Positions 45,026 to 54,331 are shown, counted from the stretch's first letter. The stretch is DNA of 64,000 nucleotides from Natrarchaeobius chitinivorans (GCF_003841505.1 NZ_REGA01000018.1:31677-95676); one strand, 5' to 3'. The notes: generated from the letters alone by a model not told the origin. Numbers and translations are program-made.

Positions 45026-45493
45026 ATGCAGGCATCCATCGATTCGGTTCGCGTCGCGGGGACTCCACAGGGTCCGGTTCCGGTCGTGGTCCTCGCCGTC
45101 GACGACGAAGACGACGTCGTTCCCATCTTCATCGGCTTCGAGGAGGCGACGAGCATCGCACGCGGTCTCGAGGCCGAAGACATCGGCCGGCCGTTGACAC
45201 ACGACCTCCTGCTCGACGTGATGGAGGAACTGGGCAGTCGGATCGACCGCGTCGTCGTCAACGCGATCGAAACTCGAGAGGACGGCCGCGGCGGGACGTA
45301 CATCGCCGACCTCCACGTTCAGACGCCCCGCGGCGACGCCGTCGTCGACGCCCGTCCGAGCGACTCGCTCGCGCTGGCCGCCCGGACGAACGCACCGATC
45401 GAGGTCACCGAAGACGTCTTCGAGGACGGCCGAGACGACAGCGAGAAGTTCGAACAGTTACAAGACATCCGTACCGTCTCCGGTGAACTATAG
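45026..45493 (+). CDS. BFN-domain (bifunctional nuclease family) protein
   Basis: 155 residues of the DUF151/BFN fold. VVPIFIGFEEATSIARGLEA (33-52), RPLTHDLLLDVMEELG (55-70), YIADLHV (92-98) and VDARPSDSLALAARTNAPI (107-125) are the conserved core. Plant and bacterial homologues have been described as nucleases or stress regulators; the archaeal role is unassigned. Its TAG stop abuts the ATG of hisE with no gap, so the two are co-transcribed and probably coupled. Confidence 0.92.
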   Translation: MQASIDSVRVAGTPQGPVPVVVLAVDDEDDVVPIFIGFEEATSIARGLEAEDIGRPLTHDLLLDVMEELGSRIDRVVVNAIETREDGRGGTYIADLHVQTPRGDAVVDARPSDSLALAARTNAPIEVTEDVFEDGRDDSEKFEQLQDIRTVSGEL

Positions 45494-45778
45494 ATGGAGG
45501 ACGTACTCGAGGAGCTGTTCGACGTTATCGAGGATCGCAAGGAAACGTTGCCCGAGGACTCGTACACCGCCTCGCTTTTCGCCCACGAGAAAGGCGAGAA
45601 CGCGGTGCTCGAGAAACTCGGCGAGGAGACGACCGAACTCGTGCTCGCGGCCAAAGACGACGACCGCGACGAGGTTGCCTACGAGGCCGCCGACATCGTC
45701 TATCACTTGCTCGTGTTGCTCTCGATGAAAGACATGGAGTTGGCGGATCTCGAGGCGGAACTCGAGGCCCGCCGGTAG
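45494..45778 (+). CDS. hisE: Phosphoribosyl-ATP pyrophosphatase
   Basis: 94-residue all-alpha MazG-like enzyme for the second step of histidine biosynthesis. SYTASLFAHEKGENAVLEKL and the metal-binding EETTELVLAAKDDDRDEVAYEAADIVYHLL (given in part: GEETTEL, EAADIVYH) provide the Glu/Asp cluster. It is separate from HisI, as in most archaea. It directly follows the BFN gene. The 379 bp downstream hold repeats instead of another gene. Confidence 0.95.
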   Translation: MEDVLEELFDVIEDRKETLPEDSYTASLFAHEKGENAVLEKLGEETTELVLAAKDDDRDEVAYEAADIVYHLLVLLSMKDMELADLEAELEARR

Positions 45779-45896
45779 CGACCGATTCGGCCTCGATCAC
45801 GAACTGTCTTTTTGACCAGTACGCGATCCAACAGATTTGTTTACCCACGGATCGAAACGAACGATAGTGACGAGTCGTCCTCGAGTAACCCGCGCA

Positions 45897-45974
45897 GCGT
45901 TCTCTTGGAGGCCTCCAGGTTGGACGGCGCGTTCTCTCGGAGGTTTCCAGATTGGACGGCGCGTTCTCTCGGAG
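45897..45974. repeat. 32-bp tandem repeat with palindromic core
   Basis: Two 32-bp units (45897-45928, 45929-45960) and a 14-bp part of a third (45961-45974) begin GCGTTCTCT and end TTGGACGGC. Unit 1 contains the perfect palindrome GGAGGCCTCC; unit 2 has GGAGGTTTCC. The rest of 45779-46157 has no gene and includes palindromic element copy B. Confidence 0.88.
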
Positions 45975-46059
45975 TGTAAACGCGTGGGTACCTTCATGAT
46001 CGGACGGGCCCCACGTCTACCGGAACGAACAATCGCCGCTTCGGATCGAACGCGGTGTG

Positions 46060-46141
46060 ATACGTATTACTGTGCCGATGTCCCGGCGCACCCGCCGCCC
46101 GAGTCGCGGGTGCGCCGGAACTGACGTACAGGAACCCGTGT
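46060..46141. repeat. Dispersed palindromic element, copy B
   Basis: Same 82-bp layout as copy A: 36-bp arms 46060-46095 and 46106-46141 around a 10-bp loop, with the inner stems GCGCACCCGC and GCGGGTGCGC perfectly paired. It lies between hisE and the DUF4129 gene on the same strand, so it may end the hisE transcript. Confidence 0.88.
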
Positions 46142-46157
46142 GAGTCAGGAGAGACGA

Positions 46158-48380
46158 ATGGCTGCCGACGAACCGCCCGACGAGTCGACGAGCAGGGTCG
46201 ATTACCGACAGGTATCCCTCGTCGTCCTCGCGGCGGCCGCGCTCGTCCTCGGAGCGTTTTTCGCGCCGGCTGCCGGCGGCGTTGGACTGTCGCTTCCGGA
46301 CGCGAATCCGCCGCCTGAAGCCCAAGAGAGCGCGGACGGCGACGCGTTCGACTGGTTCGACCTGTTCGACTGGATCGAGTGGATCTGGGAACCGTCGGAC
46401 CCCCCCGAGGTGGACACCGCGTGCACTGTTTGGCTGAACGACGATCCGACACCCGGCCGAGAGGTGACGGCGACGATCCACTACGAGGGAGAGCCGCTGG
46501 CCGACGCGCCGGTGTGGTTCGACGACCGTCGGATCGGCCAAACCGACGAGTCGGGACGGGTAACGGGCGAAGTGCCCTACGTCCGGGAACTCGTCATCCA
46601 GGTCGGGACCGGAGAACAGGCCGAGTGCCGGGCCGTCGGATCGACCACGCTGTCCGGCGCAGGCGAACGCACCGAACTCCACCAGGATCTCGGTTCTCTC
46701 GGCACCTCGAGGTCGGATCCAGACCACCTCTCGACTGTGCGGGCACAGACACAGCGAGTCGAAAGCGTCCAGCAAGGCGGACAGCCACGGAACGCGACGG
46801 CGGAGTACGAAATCGACGGGGACGTCCGAATCGGCGTCCGCGGCGAGCCGTACCCGGACGAAACCCTCACCGTCGTCGCCGAAATCGACGGTGTACCGAT
46901 GCGGTCGGCCGACGTCACGGTCGACGAAACGACGGTCGGCGAAACCGACGACGACGGCACAGCCGCGGTGACGGTTCCCGACGACGGCAGCGACCGGATC
47001 GAGATCGGTGTCGCCCGCGGCGAGTTCGACGGGACGACGTCGGTCGACGTTCTGTTGCTCGAGACGACGCTCGAACCGGATGGAATCGCACCGGTTCCCG
47101 GAAGCGACGGTGCGGTTCTGGCCGAAACCGCCGACGAACCGGTCGATGGCGCGTCGGTGGCCGTCGACGGCGAACCTCGCGGAACGACCGGTCCGGACGG
47201 AACGATGGCGCTCGAACTCCCGCGCGATCCGACGACGCCGGTGACGGTCACCACGGACGATCAGACCGCTACAACCTCGCTGTTCGCCGTCTACTGGTGG
47301 CAGACGCTGCTGTTCGGATCCCTCGTCGGTGGCTTCACCGCCGTTGGCTACGGCGTCCGCGGCGTGCGCGGCGGGGCGACCGTTCTCGGGGCGGCGACGG
47401 CGCTCGCCGCGGGACTCGTCGTCGAAGCGTTCTACGGGCCACTCGCCGGACTCGGGACGCTCGCGATCGTCCTCTCGTTCGGTGTCGGCGTTGCTGCGGT
47501 ACGGAGCGATCGAACCGTGACCGTCCGAACACCTTCTATCCGGGTCCGGAACGCGCTCGGACGGCTCCTCGAGTGGATTATCGCCCGGACGCTCGGCATC
47601 GTTTCCCTGCTCGAGGCGGGGCTCGATCGGGTTCGGTCGTGGGTCGGTGCGCTCCGTCGTTGGATCGCTTCGATACCGCGGTCGGTGACCGGGATCGCTC
47701 TCGCCGTCGCGGGCTGGCTGGCGTCGGTTCCGGGGCGCATCCTCGGCGCTCTCGCCCGTCTTCTGCGCGGAACGTCCCGCGCGGTCGGCCGGCTCTGGCC
47801 GCCGCGAGTGCGAACGGTCGTGGGGGGTCTGGGAGCGACACTGATCGTCGCCGTCACCTACGTCGAGTTCGGTCGCCGAGAGGCGGCGGTCGTCGCGGCT
47901 ACTCTCGCCGCGGCAGGACTCGTCTTGCGCTGGTTCGGCCGTAGTGAAACCGGATCGGCAGAGTCGGTCGACTCCGAGCCGCCGAGAGCAACGAGTCCCA
48001 CCACAGGGACGACCGACGAGAACCACGATCGGCCGTTTCGCGAGGTGTGGCGGTCGTTCGCTCGATCCGTCGCGCCACGAAAGTGGCGAACGCGGACGCC
48101 GGGCGAGATCGAGCGTCGGGCGCTCGAGCAGGGGTATCCACCCGACCCCGTCGCGGAACTGACGACGCTCTTCCGGGACGTCGAGTACGGTGGGCGTCCT
48201 CGGTCTCGAGCGGTCAGGGCGCGTGCAAACGACGTCTACGCCGATATCGTGGCTGACCGGGGCGACGGAGATGCCTCGACGACACGCGAGAGACGCGACG
48301 AAGCGGAACACGCGACCCCTTCCCCCGGGCAGACTCGATCGATCGAGTCCGATCGCCGGTCGACGGAGGTGGAGACGTGA
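46158..48380 (+). CDS. DUF4129-domain membrane protein
   Basis: 740 residues. One N-terminal TM (about 20-40) is followed by an extracytoplasmic half containing carboxypeptidase-regulatory-like beta modules (REVTATIHYEGEPLADAPV, TVVAEIDGVPMRSADVTV). A cluster of TM segments spans about 395-470 and 560-595. The cytoplasmic DUF4129-like C-terminus (FREVWRSFARSVAPRKWRTR, PGEIERRALEQG) fits the partner proteins of MoxR/DUF58 systems. ATG 46158 is preferred over GTG 46140. It is the first gene of a five-gene operon; the next gene overlaps it by 4 bp (GTGA). Confidence 0.87.
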   Translation: MAADEPPDESTSRVDYRQVSLVVLAAAALVLGAFFAPAAGGVGLSLPDANPPPEAQESADGDAFDWFDLFDWIEWIWEPSDPPEVDTACTVWLNDDPTPGREVTATIHYEGEPLADAPVWFDDRRIGQTDESGRVTGEVPYVRELVIQVGTGEQAECRAVGSTTLSGAGERTELHQDLGSLGTSRSDPDHLSTVRAQTQRVESVQQGGQPRNATAEYEIDGDVRIGVRGEPYPDETLTVVAEIDGVPMRSADVTVDETTVGETDDDGTAAVTVPDDGSDRIEIGVARGEFDGTTSVDVLLLETTLEPDGIAPVPGSDGAVLAETADEPVDGASVAVDGEPRGTTGPDGTMALELPRDPTTPVTVTTDDQTATTSLFAVYWWQTLLFGSLVGGFTAVGYGVRGVRGGATVLGAATALAAGLVVEAFYGPLAGLGTLAIVLSFGVGVAAVRSDRTVTVRTPSIRVRNALGRLLEWIIARTLGIVSLLEAGLDRVRSWVGALRRWIASIPRSVTGIALAVAGWLASVPGRILGALARLLRGTSRAVGRLWPPRVRTVVGGLGATLIVAVTYVEFGRREAAVVAATLAAAGLVLRWFGRSETGSAESVDSEPPRATSPTTGTTDENHDRPFREVWRSFARSVAPRKWRTRTPGEIERRALEQGYPPDPVAELTTLFRDVEYGGRPRSRAVRARANDVYADIVADRGDGDASTTRERRDEAEHATPSPGQTRSIESDRRSTEVET

Positions 48381-49288
48381 CGTCCGTTCGTCGACTCGCC
48401 GTCGTCCTGACGGGGCTCTTTTTCGTGGGCTTCGGAACGCTTCTCGGGGCTGTCAGTCGCTCACCGAGTGACGATTCGGTACACGTGGCGGTCGCCGCCG
48501 TAATCGTCCTGGTGGGACTACTCGTCGTGATCGTGAAGGTCTGGGGGACACCCGAGGTCGCTGGTGACGGGCCGGCGGTCCCGTGGGGGGAAACGGACAC
48601 CTTCGCGGCCCCCGCACCGGAACGAACCAACCGCGACCCGCCACTGTCGAGTGACGAACTCGTGGCCGTGATCGACGATGCCGGCGCGGCGGCGCGCTCG
48701 GCTGGGACCGTCGAGGACGGCATCGACGTCGCGCGACCGGTACTTCGCGGGGCGCTGATCGACGCGTTGATTCAGGGTGGGATGGCGCGAGCGGACGCGG
48801 AGGCGACCCTCGCGGACGGGTCGTGGACGGACGACGACGTCGCCGCGAGCGTCCTCGAGGCCGACCTGACCGGTCCGGACCGACCGTTTCGGGACCGGCT
48901 GACCGCGTGGCTGTTTCCAGAGCGGGTGGTCCGACGCCGGATCGGTCGAGCGACGGGGGCGGTCGCGGCGGCCGCCGACGAGGCGTTGCCGACGGTTCCC
49001 GGCCAGACAGCGCCGCGAACCGTTCCCGTCGTCAAACCCCGCCTCGAGGAGCTGACCCGCGGCGCGGACGGGCGACTCGAGCGGGCGGCCGACCCGGATG
49101 CGATCGCCCGCGGACCACGGCCGCCACGGCTTCGACTCGGCGACGACGGAGCGAGTACCAGCGGTAAGAAAGCAAACGGGTCCACGAGCGGCGACGCCAC
49201 CACGGCCGACGCACCGCCGACCGGAGCCGATACCGACCCGTCCACGTCCGGAGATTCGGCTGGTCGACGCGAGGTGGACGGTTCGTGA
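48377..49288 (+). CDS. MoxR-cluster membrane protein (DUF7269-like)
   Basis: 303 residues. Two N-terminal TM helices (about 7-27 and 36-54) precede a cytoplasmic domain with LRGALIDALIQGGMARADAE and WTDDDVAASVLEADLTGPDRP, then a disordered Ser/Thr/Asp tail. Haloarchaeal MoxR clusters carry a protein of this layout between DUF4129 and DUF58. It starts at GTG within a GTGA overlap and ends in another GTGA overlap, so translational coupling runs through three genes. Confidence 0.84.
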   Translation: MTSVRRLAVVLTGLFFVGFGTLLGAVSRSPSDDSVHVAVAAVIVLVGLLVVIVKVWGTPEVAGDGPAVPWGETDTFAAPAPERTNRDPPLSSDELVAVIDDAGAAARSAGTVEDGIDVARPVLRGALIDALIQGGMARADAEATLADGSWTDDDVAASVLEADLTGPDRPFRDRLTAWLFPERVVRRRIGRATGAVAAAADEALPTVPGQTAPRTVPVVKPRLEELTRGADGRLERAADPDAIARGPRPPRLRLGDDGASTSGKKANGSTSGDATTADAPPTGADTDPSTSGDSAGRREVDGS

Positions 49289-50847
49289 CGACCCGCCAAC
49301 GGCGGTGGCGCGGAGCCGTCGCCGCGGGAATCGCCCTCGCAGCCGTCGGCATCGCAACCGGGAACGGCGTCCTGTTGCTCGGCGCGGTCGTCCCACTGGT
49401 GTACGTGGCCTACGGCGCGGTCTCACACGTCGCGGTGCCGGCCGACCTCACCGCCCGGAGAACCGTGTCGCCGTCGCCCGCGCCGCCCGGCCGGACGGTC
49501 ACCGTCTCCCTCGAGGTCGTCAACGACTCCGACCGGACGCTTCCGGACGTTCGCGTCGCCGACGCCGTTCCGGCCGAACTCGGCGTCGTCGAGGGATCGC
49601 CACGCGGCGCGGCGACGCTCGAGCCGGGGGACCGCCTCACAGTGGAGTACGCGATGATCGCCCGCCGCGGCGAGTACGCGTTTGATCCACCACAGGTCAG
49701 GGTTCGCGGACTCGGTGCGGCCTCCGTGGCGACGACGAGGCCCGATACCGACGGCGATCGAACGCTCGCCTGCCGGCTCGACGCCGACGCGCCGCCGCTC
49801 GAGCGTCTCGGAACCGAACGGATTGGGCAGTTGACGACAGACAGGCCGGGAGAAGGGCTCACCTTTCACTCGACGCGGGAGTACCGTCCGGACGATCCCG
49901 CAGAGCGGATCGACTGGCGTCACTACGCCAAACGCGGGACGCTCGCGACGGTCAACTACGAACGCCGGGTCGCCGCGACCGTCGTCCTGGTCCTCGACGC
50001 CCGAGAACCGAACCGGGTCGTCGCCGGTCCCGGCCGGCCGACCGCCGTGGAACTGTCGGCGTACGCGGCCACGCGATCGCTCTCGGACCTGCTCGGCCAC
50101 GGCCACGACGTCGGCGTCGCCGTCGTCGGTCTCGACGGTCCCGGGCCGGCGGGACTGCACTGGCTCGAGCCGGGGACCGGAGCCGAACAGCGAACCCGCG
50201 GGCTCTCGACCTTCCGGGCGGCGACGGCCGACGACGGGTCTGAAGGCGAGAGCGGTGGGTCCCCGGGGCGGGAGTCGATCCGGACCTCGAACTGGAGTCG
50301 ATCGGATCGATCGGCCGAGGCCGGACCGCCGGACGTGGACGAACAGATCCGAAAACTGATCGAACTCGCACCGTCCGGAGCCCAGCTCGCGCTGTTCTCG
50401 CCGGCACTCGACGACGGACCGGTTCGAGCGGTCGAAACCTGGCGGGGGGCCGGTCTCCCGGTTTCGCTCCTCTCGCCGGACGTGATCCCGGCGAACACCA
50501 CAAGCGGGCAGTACGCACAGACGCGCCGGCGGACGCGGCTGGCTCGCTGTCAGGCCGTCGGGGCGCGCACCGTCGACTGGCGTCGGGGAACGCCGCTTGC
50601 GCTCGTCGTCGAGTACGCCTTCAGCGCGGACGCACGTCTCTCGAGCGCTCGCCTGTCTTCCGGGAGAGGGTCGGGGGCCGGTAGAACCGCCGAGAGAAAC
50701 GGCGACAGCGTCGACGAGGGGACAGCCGCGGACAGCGCCTCGGGCGGTGATCGGACGCGAACGGCGGAATCGGAACGGATGGCAAACCGGGAAGCGGAGA
50801 CGACGACCCGGGCGGAGGAACGGGCGTCGACGGGGGGTGAGGAGTAG
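49285..50847 (+). CDS. DUF58-domain protein of the MoxR cluster
   Basis: 520 residues. Two TM helices (about 10-45) are followed by a beta-sandwich (TVTVSLEVVNDSDRTLPDV). The DUF58 motif comes next: STREYRPDDPAERIDWRHYA followed by KRGTLATVNYER (near 195-227). A vWA-like fold then has VVLVLDARE and LIELAPSGAQLALFSP. The C-terminal 85 residues are disordered and acidic. DUF58 proteins act with MoxR AAA+ ATPases. It overlaps the previous gene (GTGA), and the next starts 1 base after the stop. Confidence 0.92.
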   Translation: MTTRQRRWRGAVAAGIALAAVGIATGNGVLLLGAVVPLVYVAYGAVSHVAVPADLTARRTVSPSPAPPGRTVTVSLEVVNDSDRTLPDVRVADAVPAELGVVEGSPRGAATLEPGDRLTVEYAMIARRGEYAFDPPQVRVRGLGAASVATTRPDTDGDRTLACRLDADAPPLERLGTERIGQLTTDRPGEGLTFHSTREYRPDDPAERIDWRHYAKRGTLATVNYERRVAATVVLVLDAREPNRVVAGPGRPTAVELSAYAATRSLSDLLGHGHDVGVAVVGLDGPGPAGLHWLEPGTGAEQRTRGLSTFRAATADDGSEGESGGSPGRESIRTSNWSRSDRSAEAGPPDVDEQIRKLIELAPSGAQLALFSPALDDGPVRAVETWRGAGLPVSLLSPDVIPANTTSGQYAQTRRRTRLARCQAVGARTVDWRRGTPLALVVEYAFSADARLSSARLSSGRGSGAGRTAERNGDSVDEGTAADSASGGDRTRTAESERMANREAETTTRAEERASTGGEE

Positions 50848-52311
50848 ATGTCCCTCGCCGGCCCGCGTCTCGATCGCCCGTCTGCAATCGGGGACGAGGG
50901 GCGGCCGCGTGCGGCAAGTCTCTGGATCGCTACGCTCGTGGTGCTCGCGCTCACCGTGGGGGCCGGCGTCGCGGTCGGCGAACCGTCGCTGGTCACGCTC
51001 CTCGCGACCGTCGTTGGGCTAACTGTGGCGGGGTTCGCCCTGACCGATCGGACCGGGTTCGTCGAACTGTTCGTCGGATACGGACTGATCGTGTCGTTCG
51101 GTCCCGCGTTCGCGTTGATCGTCCTGTTTGCGCCGGTCGTCGGACCTGCGGGAATCGCCGTCTCGGGGCTGACGATCTCCCTGTTCGGGATCGCGATGGC
51201 GTGGGCCGACGTCGGGGGTGACGAGACGATTCAGGCCGTCGGTGGCTGTGCGCTGACGTACGGCTCGTTCCTGTTCTCGTCCGCTCTCGTGGCGATCTGT
51301 GCCGGACTCGTCGTGTTCGGTTCGGTGGTACTCCTCGGCGTGATCGAGACGTCGACGGCGGCCGGTTCGCTCGCCGGGTTCGCGTTCGTCGCGATCGTCA
51401 CCAGTCTCTGTCTGGTCGTCGCGCTGTGGGCGCTTCCGATTCGACAATTCACAGCCAGATCTCGTCGCGACCGCGTCGAACGGCGGCTCGAGCGTGCGCG
51501 CAAAGGGCTGGTGTTCGCGATTATGGCCGCGTTCGGCCTGGGAGCGGTCGCGGTCGTCCTGCTCGTCGTTCCCGCCGTCGAAGGGACGGGCGGCACGAAC
51601 TTCCTCGAGACGATCTTTCTCGGGCTTACCTCGCCGGTGGTCGTCCTGCCGTTCGTGGCAATCGGGCTCGCCAGCATCGCTGCGAGCGTCCTCACGGTGG
51701 GTCTGCGTCTGCTCACCCGGCGGTTCGAGACGGACACGAGTCGCTGGATCGCCGCGATCGCCGTCGGTGTCGCGATCGTCGCGCTCGGGACCACCGCAGC
51801 GATACTCGCCGCCGTTGCGATCGCCGTCGTGAATCCGACCGTCGCGGTGTCGCTTACGTCGCTCGGTCTGATGGCGTTCGTCTTTTTCGCTGTCGGGCCG
51901 CCCGTGTTCTTGCTCGTCGGGTTCGCCGTGTTCGTCGCCGTCGTCGCCGGTGTGGTTCCCGACCGAGCCGGTGGCCCGGCGCTCGCCGCGGTGGGACTCG
52001 TTCTCGCCGCGGTCGGGCTGGCCTGGGTACACCCGATCCCCGTCTTCGCCTGTCTGGCCGGAGCGGCCGTGGTCTGGGACGTCTCGACGTACGGTCTCGG
52101 CCTTACGGCGGAGCTCGGACACCTCCCGGACAGCCGCCGACTCGAGTTGTTCCACGGCGTGCTCTCCGTCGCGGTCGCGATCGGGGCCGTACTCGTGGCG
52201 GTCGCGCTGGAACTGGTTCGAACGAGCGTCTTCGGCGGGTTCGGCGGAACTGGTGCGCTCCTCGCGATCGGCATCGGCGCGGTGATTCTCCTGTTTCCGC
52301 TTCGCGGATAG
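50848..52311 (+). CDS. Polytopic membrane protein of the MoxR cluster (DUF7519-like)
   Basis: 487 residues, with about twelve hydrophobic helices. A charged cytoplasmic loop around 200-222 (RQFTARSRRDRVERRLERAR) divides it into two halves of similar hydrophobic pattern. It has no transporter signature that I can name. Haloarchaeal MoxR/DUF58 operons regularly contain such a protein. It begins directly after the DUF58 stop and is followed by a palindromic element in the 167-bp gap to the MoxR gene. Confidence 0.85.
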   Translation: MSLAGPRLDRPSAIGDEGRPRAASLWIATLVVLALTVGAGVAVGEPSLVTLLATVVGLTVAGFALTDRTGFVELFVGYGLIVSFGPAFALIVLFAPVVGPAGIAVSGLTISLFGIAMAWADVGGDETIQAVGGCALTYGSFLFSSALVAICAGLVVFGSVVLLGVIETSTAAGSLAGFAFVAIVTSLCLVVALWALPIRQFTARSRRDRVERRLERARKGLVFAIMAAFGLGAVAVVLLVVPAVEGTGGTNFLETIFLGLTSPVVVLPFVAIGLASIAASVLTVGLRLLTRRFETDTSRWIAAIAVGVAIVALGTTAAILAAVAIAVVNPTVAVSLTSLGLMAFVFFAVGPPVFLLVGFAVFVAVVAGVVPDRAGGPALAAVGLVLAAVGLAWVHPIPVFACLAGAAVVWDVSTYGLGLTAELGHLPDSRRLELFHGVLSVAVAIGAVLVAVALELVRTSVFGGFGGTGALLAIGIGAVILLFPLRG

Positions 52312-52329
52312 ACACAGTCGGTGGTTCGT

Positions 52330-52407
52330 ACGGATCGGTGTCACTGTGTACCGGTGACCGCGGGACTGCTTCCGGTCACACCGGTACTGGCTTACGGTAA
52401 ACCGTAT
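52330..52407. repeat. Dispersed palindromic element, copy C
   Basis: Left arm TACGGATCGGTGTCACTGTG... from 52330 and right arm ...CTTACGGTAAACCGTA to 52407, with GTACCGGTG paired to CACCGGTAC between them. It is less symmetric than copies A and B and closer to copy D. It lies between the polytopic protein and MoxR. Confidence 0.8.
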
Positions 52408-52478
52408 CAGTCCACGCCGGCGCGTCCGAAACTGGCAACGGACCGAGAATTCATGTCCGTCTAGCTCGACACTCGAGT

Positions 52479-53579
52479 ATGAACGAGACGAACGTGACGC
52501 CAGACGAGGCCGCGACGGCCGTCCGCACGATTCTCGAGCGCATCGAAGAGGCCGCCGTCGTCGACCGTCGAGTCCTCCACGCCATGCTCGCCGCCGTCCT
52601 CGCCCGCGGACACGTCCTGCTCGAGGACGTGCCGGGGACGGGGAAAACGGTCACCGCGCGGGTGATCGCCGAGGCGATGGGCCTCGAGTTCACCCGGATT
52701 CAGTTCACGCCGGATCTGTTGCCCTCGGACGTGACCGGATCGACCGTCTACGACGAACACGCCGGCGAGTTCGAGTTCGCGAAGGGGCCAGTGTTCGCGA
52801 ACGTCGTGCTGGCCGACGAGATCAACCGCGCGCCGCCGAAGACCCAGGCCGCGCTGCTCGAGGCGATGGAGGAGCGACAGGTTAGCGTCGACGGAACGAC
52901 CCACGACCTCCCGAGGCCGTTCGTCGTCATCGCGACTCAGAATCCGATCGAACAGGAGGGGACGTTCCGACTGCCCGAAGCACAGCGAGACCGCTTCAGC
53001 GTCAAGACTTCCTTTGGCTATCCCGACGTCGACGGCGAGATGGGATTACTCGAGCGCAGAGCGAACCGCCGAACGCTGTCGCCGAGCGTCGACCCGGCCG
53101 TCACGCCGGACTCCGTGCGCGTCCTCCAGATGCTGACCGAAACGGTCGCCGTCGACGAGAAAGTTCGCCGCTACATCGTCGAACTCGCGCGGGAGACCAG
53201 ACGCGACGGGCGGGCGGAAATCGGCGTCTCCCCGCGGGGCGTCCAGCGGGTGTTCGAAGCGGCTCGAGCGGCCGCGACCATCGACGGGCGGTCGTACGTC
53301 ACGCCCGACGACGTCAAACGGCTCGCACAGCCGACGATGGCCCACCACATCGTCCTGACGACCGAGGCGACCGTCGAGGGGATCGAGGGACGCGACGTCG
53401 TTCGCGACGCCCTCGAGACGGTCGACGTGCCCGGCGTCGCGCCGAACTCCGACGAATCGGACGGAACGAACGAGTCGGCAGACGCCGACGGATCGTCGGT
53501 CGAGACGGAGGAAGTCTCCGAACCACTGCCTGAGGCCGAGGAGACGGCGCTCGAGAATCCTGCGGACGACGGGGTCTGA
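52479..53579 (+). CDS. MoxR-family AAA+ ATPase
   Basis: 366 residues. Walker A LLEDVPGTGKTVTARVIAEA (near 46-65), Walker B VVLADEINRAPPKTQAALLE, sensor 1 VIATQNPIEQEGTFRLPEAQ, and the arginine-finger region RDRFSVKTSFGYP are all intact. A C-terminal helical lid (VSPRGVQRVFEAARA, YVTPDDVKRLA) is followed by about 50 acidic disordered residues. MoxR ATPases act as chaperone-like remodelers on vWA/DUF58 partners. It is probably co-transcribed with the four upstream genes, although a palindromic element lies in the gap. Confidence 0.95.
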   Translation: MNETNVTPDEAATAVRTILERIEEAAVVDRRVLHAMLAAVLARGHVLLEDVPGTGKTVTARVIAEAMGLEFTRIQFTPDLLPSDVTGSTVYDEHAGEFEFAKGPVFANVVLADEINRAPPKTQAALLEAMEERQVSVDGTTHDLPRPFVVIATQNPIEQEGTFRLPEAQRDRFSVKTSFGYPDVDGEMGLLERRANRRTLSPSVDPAVTPDSVRVLQMLTETVAVDEKVRRYIVELARETRRDGRAEIGVSPRGVQRVFEAARAAATIDGRSYVTPDDVKRLAQPTMAHHIVLTTEATVEGIEGRDVVRDALETVDVPGVAPNSDESDGTNESADADGSSVETEEVSEPLPEAEETALENPADDGV

Positions 53580-53746
53580 CGACCGTCCGATTGCGCTGTC
53601 GGCAATGACGGACGACTCCGGTGTACGCTGCCGGCAACGACGGACGACGCCCCGAGAGGCGGCAGTCGGGGAGGAAACAGTCGAGTCCTCGAGCGCTTGC
53701 ACTCGCCCGGCCCAGGTTGATGGACGCGTTCGATGTAGGGCATGTG

Positions 53747-54094
53747 ATGGCAGTCCAACGGATCGAACACGCGGACGATCACGTTCGGGAGTGTATCGAC
53801 AACTGCCTCGAGGCGGCCCAGGTCTGTGAGTGGTGTGCCGACGCCTGCCTCGACGAGGGCGAAGAGATGGCCCGGTGCATCCGTCTCTGTCGGGACGTCG
53901 CCGATATCACGACGATACACGCCCGCTGGATGGCACGGAATTCGGGCTATCACCGCGAACTCGCGGCCGTCTGTGCGGACCTCTGTGAGGAGTGTGCCGA
54001 GGAGTGTGAGCAACACGATCACGATCACTGTCAAGCCTGTGCGGAGATTCTGCCCGAGTGCGCCGAGAGCTGTCGAGAGATGGCGTCGGCCTGA
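53747..54094 (+). CDS. Csp-like four-helix Cys-rich copper-storage protein (DUF326)
   Basis: 115 residues with more than a dozen Cys arranged in CxxxC and CxxC helical spacing (ECIDNCLEAAQVCEWCADAC, RCIRLC, VCADLCEECAEECEQHDHDH, CQACAEILPECAESC) plus a His/Asp loop. This matches DUF326/Csp proteins, whose Cys-lined helical bundle stores Cu(I). No signal peptide is present, so it is cytosolic. ATG 53747 starts the first helix; ATG 53720 is an alternative. It links in theme, not position, to the CopC-CopD operon at 10.4-13.8 kb. Confidence 0.9.
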   Translation: MAVQRIEHADDHVRECIDNCLEAAQVCEWCADACLDEGEEMARCIRLCRDVADITTIHARWMARNSGYHRELAAVCADLCEECAEECEQHDHDHCQACAEILPECAESCREMASA

Positions 54095-54117
54095 GCTATC
54101 CCCCGAAATCAGTACTC

Positions 54118-54264
54118 ATGTCGAAATCGTTGCCGGGGACCGCCGAGCGAGTGCCCGAGAGCACCCACGAGGCGGTCAACGAACGTATCGTGCGCGAGAT
54201 CGGCGACCGAGTGCAGTACTACGCCGAACGGCGCGCGCTCGAGGCCATCCGGAACTCACAGTGA
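54118..54264 (+). CDS. Small conserved-looking haloarchaeal protein
   Basis: 48 residues, MSKSLPGTAERVPESTHEAV and so on, mostly charged helix, with Arg and Glu alternating (RIVREIGDRVQYYAERR). Similar small proteins occur beside hydroxyacid dehydrogenase genes in haloarchaea, as far as I can recall. The longer frame from 54058 overlaps the Csp gene and is not supported. Function unknown. Confidence 0.65.
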   Translation: MSKSLPGTAERVPESTHEAVNERIVREIGDRVQYYAERRALEAIRNSQ

Positions 54265-54331
54265 TCGTCTCGTCGCAAAACGGCGACCGTTCGTGGAAAC
54301 GTTTTCTTCCAGGACATCCGTACCGACACCT

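Noticed and set aside
46017..48311. 764-codon minus-strand frame opposite the DUF4129 gene
   Set aside because: Arg/Asp-rich mirror of a high-GC coding region; the plus-strand gene has TM helices, domain motifs and operon overlaps.
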